This document shows, one piece after another, positions 55,306-64,000 of a DNA stretch of 64,000 nt (its first letter is position 1; every line of letters begins with the position of its first letter). The DNA lies in contig NW_017264195.1 of NCBI RefSeq assembly GCF_001619985.1, forward strand, positions 2,542,001 through 2,606,000, given 5' to 3'. This stretch comes from Xylona heveae TC161. Lineage: Eukaryota; Ascomycota; Xylonomycetes; Xylonales; Xylonaceae. The notes beneath the pieces were generated by a model. The model did not search any database. It saw only the letters and a list, made by a program, of their open reading frames with translations, and had not been told where the DNA came from. The position numbers were made by a program, and so were the translations under genes.

Positions 55306-56443
55306 ATGGAGCACCAAGTTCAGTCTCGCATCCATGTCCTTGGGCTGGGGAGCATCGGCACGTTTGCCGCTCATGCACTTGCAGAAATCCCGGATCATCC
55401 ACCTGTCACGTTGTTACTGCACCGCGAGTCGTTGGTTGATGCATACTTTCAGAATGGAAGTCAAATTGCACTCAAGACCAGTGACGGAGATACAGTGAGG
55501 CATGGTGGTTATGATTTGGAAGTTCTGCGGGATGGAGAGTGGTATCATGCGACGACCTCTGCAGCAGGTAATACAGGAGCCACCTCGTGCGAATGAGGAA
55601 TATTAAATTATATGAGATTCATATGCTAATGCGCCTCTCCTAGCCGGCTCGATGGCCACCGAACCCATTCAGCACCTCATCATCTCAGTCAAAGCAACGC
55701 AGACGGTCAGCGCACTTGAGCCCCTCCGCTCCCGATTAACGCCCGCCTCGACCATTCTCTTTCTTCAAAACGGCTGTGGCATGATCGACGAGGTCAATAC
55801 GTATCTGTTCCCAGACGCGTCAGCACGCCCAAATTACATTACTGGCGTCATTTCGCACGGAATCTGTTTCAACCGGCCCTTCGATATTACGCATACGGGC
55901 TTTTCGGCGACTTCGTTGGGCATGGTGCCAGACCAGAACAAAGCCATTGACGACCCATCACGATCACGACCGTTACTTCTTCGAAGCCTTCCGCTCGTTT
56001 CCCGCCTCAATGCGACTGCCTATGCCTATCACGACGTCCTTCAAATACAGCTCGAAAAATTGGCCGTCAACGCGTTTTGCAACCCGCTCTGCGCCCTGCA
56101 CGATGCTAAGAACGGCTTCCTATTCACCCTACCGGAGATGCGGCGGAGGATCCTTACCGAGATCTCGCACGTAGCGTGTGCCCTCCCTGAGCTGAAAGAT
56201 GTGCCGGGCGTGGCGGAGCGTTTTGCCTTTACGCGGCTTGAGAACACTGTCAATGCAATTCTTGAGAAGACGAAAGAGTCGACATGCTCGATGGTATGGG
56301 ATCTTAGGGCAGGACGGGAGACCGAGGTGCTCTTCATCAACGGGTACTGGTCGCGCCGAGGGAGAGAGACGGGCGTACCCACGCCCGTCAATGATACGCT
56401 GGTCCGGCAGATACTCGAAAGGCAAGCCCAACAGCAACTGTGA
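55306..56443 (+). CDS. 2-dehydropantoate 2-reductase (ketopantoate reductase)
   Basis: The exons are 55306..55567 and 55644..56443, giving 353 residues from the ATG at 55306 (MEHQVQSRIHVLG). The NADPH-binding Rossmann motif is GLGSIG (13-18). Family motifs ISVKATQT, LFLQNGCG (the conserved N-G), LEKLAVNAFCNPL with the catalytic lysine, and SMVWDLRAGRETEVLFINGY are all present. The enzyme reduces ketopantoate to pantoate in pantothenate synthesis; fungi carry several paralogs, and some act on other 2-oxo acids. In-frame ATGs upstream (55117, 55123, 55132) would add about 58-63 Arg/His-rich, almost acid-free residues, which could form a mitochondrial presequence. The shorter start is preferred because the family domain begins there. 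Confidence 0.92.
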
Positions 56444-57717
56444 GATATAGAAATGGTCGATATATGAGGTTAAGCAATGAAGATGTACATCCAGAGGGGT
56501 ATGTTGATAAAGCCATCGAAAATAATGTAATGCATGTTCAAATAAGTCGTAGCTAGATTTAGAAAGCAGCAATAAAGTGTTATCGTCTCCGTTATAAATT
56601 TTAGGTATAATAACCCTTGTCAAATTAGATTCGAGGCTCACCGAATCAGGCAATTATTCAAAACTTCGTCGAACGTCTACACCAAAGGGCGCGCGGGCAG
56701 GGGGTCTTGACATGCCCATATTCATTACATGAAGTTGAAGCGCTCGGATACCCTTTCCGGCCCACGCCCTTGTGAGGACATCATCAATGACGGTGATAAG
56801 AATACTCGTGCCGACGATAAGGGGGCTCAATCAAATGTTTGGCAGCTTCCTATTCAAGAAGGCAGGGCTGATTTCTATATAATGACACGTTCTTAAATTG
56901 TCATCTATTCTCTGTTCAGATTTAAGAGAGAACCTCACACAGGTGGATACTTGGAAATCTCGAATACGTCATAACAAAATAGCCATTCTAGGCGAGATTT
57001 TGGCTCAAATATCTTTGACAGCCTGACAGATGATTTGATCAAGTCATCATTGAGTGATCACAGTGGATCCACTGTCGGCGGCCGTCAGGCGCTCGCTTGT
57101 TTCAACTGGGACGTTTAACTGGATTAGGCTGGACCCTGCGGCTCCTGGATCCGCAGTTGTCGCCTCTGTAGGGATAGTCTTCGCTATAGCTACCGGTAGT
57201 GCCACTCGTATTCCCTATAGTGGCATGTTTCGTCTCGGCGGCAGTAAAAGATCTTCCCGGAAGCTTTTTATGCGATCCGCATTTGACACTCCCGCGGGAC
57301 GTTTTTGTTGTCAAAAGCGTGTCTTCGCAAAGTCTCAACTTCGTCATGAGGACTTCTTAGTATTGCACATTGTTCAATCGCATGGACTTTCTTGACTTCG
57401 ACGCTGTTCCTCTCCTGGGTTGGGACCGCATGTTGTCGATTTGAAGCTGTCGCATTTTCATACTGGACTTCCATTCTTCCGTTCTTTATATCAGCTTTAT
57501 AGATGGATGCTTTGCCAATGATTCCAGTCCTGTTTACGCATTTCTTTTTCCTATCTGCATTTTCATCAGGAATTGAGCTTCAAGATCTCTTCTCTTAAAG
57601 TATTTGTGTCTGTCTGTTTTTATTTCACGTTCTATTTCCGTCTTATGATACCCCATTTTGTCTTCTCGCATCAATTTCTTTCAGGGATCTCTGGAAAAGG
57701 TAAGGTCCACTATCAAG
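56444..57717. other. 1.27-kb spacer with a 16-bp palindrome
   Basis: No gene is supported. A perfect 16-bp palindrome lies at 57060-57075. Weak frames on both strands (about 57054-57474) lack any recognisable family. Confidence 0.4.
57060..57075. repeat. perfect 16-bp palindrome
   Basis: ACAGTGGATCCACTGT is its own reverse complement, about 640 bp upstream of the DUF3176 gene. It could be a binding site for a dimeric protein or be chance. Confidence 0.7.
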
Positions 57718-59300
57718 ATGGATCCTGGGGCTTTCGAGTTATTCTCCGCGGGCGAGGAGAAGCGGCGAAACCAGGCCGGAACAAAAGGCTTTTACCCTCA
57801 CGTCTCGGAATACCAAAAGCAGACGGACTCAGAAGACGGCTTCACCACCAGGACGCCGAGCAAGGCTTCAACCAGTACTACTTTGGATCCGGGTACCTAT
57901 CATGCTGGAGCTGAACATCTCACTGGAGACCTCGTGGACGGACACGTGGTCGACCCGCGAGACGAAGCCCGCTGGGTCCCCGGCACGCTTGAGCATGTTC
58001 CGTGGCTGGCGTTTGTCTGTCTTGCCATCTCTCTTGGCTGTATGGCTTTGAGCACTTCGATTCTGGTCATATCTAATGGCCAGCCGGTGGAGAGCTGGAG
58101 GGTACAACCTCCTGTCATTCTAGCCATTGCGTCCGCCGCTGCCAACGTCGCACTGACATGTGCCTTGTCCCAGGGGCTCACAATTTCCTGGTGGTACAAG
58201 GCATTGCGAGGTGGGACTGTCGGGGATCTGCACAGAATATGGAAATTCGGTATGTATATTGTCATAGTCAACGATCTTCTCCTCCCAGATCATATCAAGT
58301 TTCTCACTATCGCCTTTCATAGAAACGCTCTGGGCATGTATATGCGCCGGCCGGCACTTCAACATCATCGCCCTCGCAACTATCCTTGTGTCCGTGGCCG
58401 TCATCGACGGTCCACTTCTGCAGCGAGCCTCGACCGTCGGGACAAGCCAATTCTCTCAATCCGTTACACTAGACCTTCCCATTGCGCAACAACTCCCCAC
58501 GGGCTACACATCCATGATGCTCGGACGTGTTAATTACCCCGCAGTCTTGAACGCTCCGTTTGCGCAGATCCTGCAAGACTACTCGCAGCGCAAACCCATC
58601 ACAGTCGACGCCGGATGCAACGGGACATGCTCGACCACCGTACAGGGCGCCGGCTTCGCCATTGACTGCGACCCTCCTGCGACATCCCACGTCAATTACA
58701 CCGCCATGTACATGCTTCAGCACCAAACATACGACCCGAGTCCCGTCTTCAACGTCAGCCTCGAATGGAGCGGCGGCAACTACGCCGTCACGAGCGACCC
58801 GACAACCGCAACGCCCGAACAACTCATCCTCTCAGTCGGATACTCCCACACGACCGACTGCGCCGGGGACTTCATCACCCGGAAATGCGTCCTGTCCGAA
58901 GCAATCGTCGAATACCCGCTCCAACTCGACCAGCGCACCGTATCGACCTTCACCAACCCTACACCACACCTCAACGTCGTCTCCAAGGGCAACTCCACGC
59001 CCGACGTCGCACCCACATACCTCCCCAACGAGAACGTCACGCTCGGCGGCTTCGCCCTCGCAGGCACAGACATGTTCTACACAAACACGGGCCTCATGTT
59101 CGTCGGCGCCGCGGGCATGTATCAGCTCGTGGGCTTCAACACGTTTGCAAGCAGATATATCATTGATCCCAACTTTTACATGAACTGCCAGTTTGCATGG
59201 CATGATCCGACAGACGACATTTTGGACGCATTGAACGAGATTATGTTCCGCTCTGCGCTGGCCACTGCTCCACTCTCGGACCCAACTGTCTATATAGACT

Positions 59301-59334
<34 letters not shown>

Positions 59335-59836
59335 GCCCACCTCTTCGTCAGCCTCTAAACGATCATCATTCCACACTCATCAAACCCCCTCAGCAGTCCA
59401 AGCGAGCAACCACACCGTGTACGTATCCCACTTCAAATACCTCGCGGGCGCACTTGTCGTGATGAGTCTCGGCATCCTGTCCGTCCTCCCGACATTCAAC
59501 GGCTTCTGGCATATTGGGCGCCACGTGACGCTGAGTCCGATCGAGACGGCCAAGGCATTCAACGCGCCTATCCTGCGCACAAAGCCCTCGCATTCCAACG
59601 CAAACATGACGCAGCTGCTGAGTCTCTTGGGCAAGAAAAGGGTCAAGTATGGAGAAATCAGTCATGCCGTGACGCGCACCACGACGTCGTCATCATTGTC
59701 GGGATGGGGAGATGACGACCAAGAAAGAGATGAGTTTGGCACTGCCAAAGTAAAGAGGAACCCGCTCTTGAGAAAGAGGTTGGAAATTGCGCATCCGCGG
59801 GATGTCGTCTGGCCACGGGAGGGCATGAAGCTTTGA
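57718..59836 (+). CDS. DUF3176-family multi-span membrane protein
   Basis: The exons are 57718..58249 and 58323..59836, giving 681 residues. Start is the ATG at 57718 (MDPGAFELF). The intron (GTATGT..CATAG) joins WKF to ETLWACICAG. Membrane spans lie at about residues 96-122 and 130-155, followed by the diagnostic ISWWYKALRGGTVGDLHRIW block of DUF3176. A third span is HFNIIALATILVSVAVID and a fourth is near the C-terminus (YLAGALVVMSLGILSVL). The 350-residue loop between spans 3 and 4 has several cysteines and N-glycosylation sequons and is probably extracellular. It contains a Ser run encoded by nine TCA codons at 59306-59332. The function of the family is unknown; it is common in filamentous ascomycetes. 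Confidence 0.9.
59306..59332 (+). repeat. TCA microsatellite encoding polyserine
   Basis: Nine perfect TCA units followed by TCG give ten serines within the DUF3176 protein. Unit number is likely to vary between strains. Confidence 0.9.
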
Positions 59837-60729
59837 CGTTGGGTGCATTTATCGTCAGTCTGTATCGGGTTCATGTATTATATTTACGGCGGTTGGCTGC
59901 ATCTATTATTTTAGACCAGTTTGGGTCATCTATCGCCTGTGACTTTCTGGGTTCGTCATATACTTTTCTATAAGGACACGCAATGCTTAGAATGACTACA
60001 GCAAAAAGAATTAATAAAGGACATATGATTGATTCAATTGGCATAATACAATCAATATCAAAAGCAGGAAAAGCATATAAAAAAAAAGAAATAGGTATCC
60101 CCCCCATTGTGTGACCCGCATCCAATTGAGTAAAAAAAAAAAAAAAAAAAATAGTGACTAGACGCCGACCCGCGCTCCCCTAGAAGAACAAGACACACCC
60201 CGATCAAGGACACCCCGCATTTCCAGATTCTAATTTTCCCATTCACCTTTGTTTTCAGAGGGATGAGACTTTAAACATACGCCGCACACACACAATTTCG
60301 CCTTTCCATCTTTATGCTCCACACTTCGCCAATGCCCCTTAGTCACCCATCATGACGGGTATCAATTGACATCTGGGTCTAGAAGTCTGGCGCCGGTAAA
60401 GATGTAGATCGGGATAGTATAAAGATAAGAGGAGAAAAATCATCAAAAAACCAGCCAATAGCAGCAAGAAAAAGGTAGGCGAGGATGGAAGAGCATATAA
60501 TCGTAGCAATGACCAAACTTGGGGCCAATTGAAGAGAAACAAAAACGCCATCGACAATGAGATAGGATTCAGAAGATGAATGACCACAGCGAGGTGATAT
60601 GAAAGAAACAAGAGGAAAAAGGAAAAGGATAAACGCCGCCCCATGACTGTCCAAAACTGATGCGAATGTAAGAAGAGTCAGAACAAATTCAAACACGGCA
60701 AAAGAGAGAAAAGATGATCTCCAGCAAAT
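59837..60729. other. convergent 3' intergenic region
   Basis: It lies between the DUF3176 gene (+) and ATG1 (-). An A-run of about 20 bases lies near 60131-60151. Both 3' UTRs probably lie here. No gene was seen. Confidence 0.45.
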
Positions 60730-63700
60730 CTACTTTGGAGGAGTCGTGGCAATTACAGGTGTTGGAGTTGTGCTCCCTCGTGACTTGATCGGTGGTGCTT
60801 GAGCAATAGAGTTTCGTTTGGATAAAACGGCCATTTTCTTTCTCAAGGCCCCCAAGCGGCCGCGAATGCTGATGACAACTGGATAATTTGAGTTAGCTCA
60901 AAGTTCTTCTAATGATACTCAGTCCTCATAGGAGAACTTACGCTTTTCCACAACCTGCCGGTCCTCGGCCTCCATACCGTGGGCGGTTCCAGCGTCTGCT
61001 CGTGAATCTCTCTTATCTCTATCGGTGCTGCTGCCCTTTTTCGAAAGAGGATCCATGTCGCTCTCGATAATGGCTTCCAGCATCCTGATGGCAGTGACAT
61101 AGGCAATTTCGCAGCCGGGAAGATCTTCGCTTACGAGTTCGTTGACGGCGGCCGCCCGGCTCATCTCTAGTGCTCTATCATACATCAACTTCTCAGCAGT
61201 GACACCTGAGCTGACAACCACATTGTCGGCCGAGGTGCCCATCCCGGTCGTCGAAGTAGAAGCAGATGGATGGTTGTTAGGATGGCTGGGGTGATCAAGC
61301 GGTAGCCGTCTCTGCGCTTCAACAAGCTTGAGCCGCACAAACTCGGCCTTCTCAAGAACTTCATTAAAGCGGTTCCGAACCCACTGCACCACGTTGTTGA
61401 TGCGGGCTCCTGCAGCCAAACTAGTGGCAGAGGTACCCTCGGCTCTTCCAGTGGTCTGATCAAAGATTACCTCTCCTCGATTTTTGCGAGACCACCAAGT
61501 CCCTGCAATGTCCATGCAATTCGCGAGGAGAGAGAGCGCCTTTACATAGAGCACAAGAGCCTCTTCAGAAAGGGTCACAATGGCATCAACGGTCAGACCT
61601 TCGTCTTCGCCTGCATATGCAACAGCTCCGTCTCGTTCAGAAAGGCCGGCCTGACGTAGGCCTAGGCCGTGTTCAGCCGAAGGGGCCAATGGTATAAGCT
61701 GTTTGTATTTCACTTCTGCAAAACCATATACCACATCGCTACGCGTAGCTGATTCTTCGACAACATGGATTGCTTTTGAATCTTCATCTGAAGGTCTCGG
61801 GCTTTCACCAACCATGATTAGGCTGCTTTGGCCGGTTGGATATGCAGGAAACGCGCCATACACTTGCGGCGGAGATGGCCCCTTGCCGACGGGAGGGGAG
61901 AATCCCATCCCAAAAAGCCGGAAATTAGCCATGTTGAGCGCTTTGGAAATCGCAGATGTTGCAGAAGAGGGGCTCGAGCCGTATCTTCTATCGTAGGAGC
62001 TTTTTCGATGGTGCGTCGGATCCGGACGGGGTTTGCCAGAGGCAATCTGCATTGCTCTAGACTGGCTTGGTTGTACACTGGGAGCTGAGCTTGGAGCTCC
62101 CTGAACTGTTGCTCGGCGCACAATTGGTCCATTTGGGGAGGATGATTGACGGTCGCGCATATTGCCTCGCAACTGCGGACTCGCGGCCAGCTCGTCTGCG
62201 AAAGCATTGACTTCAACGGCACGCTTCTCCACAACGACATAATCTCTCTCAAATGCAACATCCTGAGCGGCTCGCTCCCGTTCCTCTCGCAGAGCCTGAT
62301 CATCACGACGTTTACGTTCGCGATCCTGGAGTTGTTCATTCAATAGTGATGCGCTGGGAGACGCGCTAGCCCGACTTGGTTTTCGCTGCATCACCTCAGC
62401 GGCGCCGGGGTTGACACGATCCGGATACAAGTCTTGTCGAGCAGGAGCAGTAGCATGAGAAGTGAGGTGCGGTCGCTGTGCTTCGCCCAGGGAACCCCGA
62501 GCCGTCCGGTCCGGTTGTGCTCCTTGCAGCAGCTCACCAGGACGCATTGCATTTCCAGTACGAGGAGGTGTGCCCGAAAGACGCCGGGTTATCATGGGCT
62601 GCGAGCTTGTACGGGATGCCTGTTGTCGTATTTGAAGCGCCCGATTTCCTGGCGATGATGAAATGGGAGCTTCAGGCTGCTCCTGTGGCAGCCCAGGCTG
62701 TAGTAGTGGTCGTTGTTCTCGAGAAGCACTTGTTTTACTCTGCAAGTGTGCTTCCGAAACTTGTCCCGGCTCTCCTTCAGAGGGCCGCTTCGGCAAGAGT
62801 CGAGGCCGGTCTTCCCCAACCAGACCTGGAATATCGTCTCTGACGACTGCATTATCAAAAAAGTCTTTGAAGCCCAATCGCTCGACGGGGTTTCGTTTCA
62901 AAAGCGACCGGATCAATCTCTTCATACCATCACTCAAAAGAGTATCTTCTGGAAACTTGATCCGGTCTTCACCCCTCTCGATCTTGCGAAGAAGCTCCAC
63001 GTGATTTGATGCTCTAAAAGGCGGCTTCCCAACCACCATCTCATAGAGCACGGTACCAACGGACCACAAGTCTGCCTTTGCATCATACTTTTCATAGCGT
63101 AGAATCTCCGGTGCCATATACAGCGGAGACCCACAAAGAGTCTCGGCGAGAGAGGTGGAAGGAAGAGACCGTGCGAAGCCAAAGTCTGCAATCTTCAACA
63201 TCGGGAGCGACTCCACGCCCACGATTGGGACCAAGGAGTTTTCGCTTGCAGCTAGAGGCATTACCTCTGGCTGGGCTCGGGCAAACCACAACGGCGATGG
63301 ATTTAGAAGAAGGTTCTGTGGCTTGACATCGCGATGAATAAAGTTTCGCGCCCGCAGGAACTCCAGCGCGCTCGCGAGCTGCTTGAGAAAATGCCGGACC
63401 ACCACCTCGTTCAAGCCACCACCGGGGGGGTTAGGATATTTCTTGATCATCTCCGCGGTTGCAGCATGCCCTGAAAGCTTATCTCGTTTCTTGATAAAAT
63501 AGGACAAATCTCCGAGCTGGCAAAACTCCATGACGAGATGAATGTGAGCCGATGATTCTTGGCAATCGATAAGGGCGACAATGTGTGGATGATGCAAGCC
63601 CTTCAAGATGTGTATTTCGGAATAGAGGTTGTCCTTGAGCTTCTTGTTGAGCTTTTGGAGGTGGACCGACTTGATGGCAACAAGGGCTCCTTTCTTCTAT

Positions 63701-63993
63701 ACGTCCCAAACATGTCAGCCTATACGATTCAAGAAGAGTCTTTCAATTAAAAGAGGAATTACGGCAAGATGAGGGAGGAAGATTATCGGGTAGCCCTTCT
63801 ACTAGCTGAACATAGGCCCAAAGAGAGGACATGATATCGGGGAGCGATGACATACCACATGTAGCCCCTTATAGACAGTAGCAAAGCTACCCCGTCCGAT
63901 TTCTTCGAGTCGTTTAAACTGGCCGATTGTCACTTCCGCTTGCGAAGAGTCCGGCAATCGCCTCGGCGTTGCCGATGGATGTTGTGATGCCAT
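60730..63993 (-). CDS. ATG1: autophagy-initiating serine/threonine kinase Atg1
   Basis: Three exons (63856..63993, 60942..63696, 60730..60878) encode 1013 residues. The N-terminal kinase domain is complete: [11 protein letters not shown] (33-43), ATP-binding K55 in VAIKS, catalytic D169 in HRDVKPQN, and DFG starting at D217. A long Ser/Pro-rich middle contains DYVVVEKR at 531-538, whose YVVV matches the Atg8-interacting motif known from yeast Atg1. The C-terminal region (about 630-960) corresponds to the tMIT domains that bind Atg13 ([32 protein letters not shown]). The last exon encodes [19 protein letters not shown] and a Pro/Thr tail. It starts autophagosome formation on nutrient loss. Its promoter lies beyond the right edge. 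Confidence 0.97.
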
Positions 63994-64000
63994 CGTGCCA

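Noticed and set aside
57054-57474. 113-codon plus-strand frame and 81- and 68-codon minus-strand frames
   Set aside because: No recognised family, weak starts, and both strands open at once. Could be tested by RNA-seq but not supported here.
58560-59203. Long alternative frames (up to 207 codons plus, 123 codons minus) within the DUF3176 gene
   Set aside because: Thr/Pro/Ser/Arg-rich shadows of a GC-rich exon; the DUF3176 frame continues through the whole region.

Overview
This window is eukaryotic nuclear DNA from a filamentous ascomycete. The genes have short introns (about 50-190 nt) with GT..AG ends and TACTAAC- or CTAAC-like branch sites, pyrimidine-rich leaders, and a typical ascomycete gene set (Atg1, a Yor1-type ABC transporter, GPI10, cytochrome c peroxidase, ornithine aminotransferase, an ascomycete DUF3176 membrane protein). 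The protein styles fit Eurotiomycetes best, but the species cannot be fixed from the sequence alone. No bacterial operons, CRISPR arrays or viral genes were seen.

Layout. 1-3 kb: a left-edge-truncated CobW-type GTPase (-) diverges from a small hydrophilic protein (+), followed by an intron-containing tRNA-Phe. 3-9.4 kb: a large uncharacterised protein (+), a 3.3-kb gene-poor stretch with an AT-rich island, and a Ser/Thr/Cys-rich GPI-anchored wall protein (-). 11.5-17 kb: ornithine aminotransferase (+) converges on the GPI-anchor mannosyltransferase GPI10 (-); a small single-span membrane protein (-) follows. 18.5-19.8 kb: a whole-looking Tc1-type DNA transposon. 21-31 kb: a Yor1-like ABC-C transporter (-) and an ArfGAP/UBA protein (-). 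31.5-44 kb: a tricalbin/Mug190-like SMP-C2 protein (+), a small secreted protein (-), cytochrome c peroxidase (-) and an F-box protein (-). 45.8-56.4 kb: an anion:cation symporter-family MFS permease (+), a zinc alcohol dehydrogenase (+), a C2H2 zinc-finger protein (+), a branched-chain aminotransferase (-) and a ketopantoate reductase (+). 57.7-64 kb: a DUF3176 membrane protein (+) and the autophagy kinase Atg1 (-), whose start codon lies just inside the right edge.

How the genes relate. Most are independent housekeeping genes: amino-acid metabolism, GPI-anchor synthesis, membrane traffic and contact sites, drug efflux, peroxide detoxification, autophagy. The stretch most suggestive of a joint function is 45.8-56.4 kb, where two 2-oxoacid enzymes of the valine/pantoate branch sit with a permease, an oxidoreductase and a candidate transcription factor. 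That link is inference from gene order only.

Structural points of note: a 17-nt micro-exon inside the ArfGAP zinc finger; two consecutive micro-exons (38 and 44 nt) in the ABC transporter; a 66-nt stop-free intron in the F-box gene; and six exact intergenic copies of TACGGAGTA.
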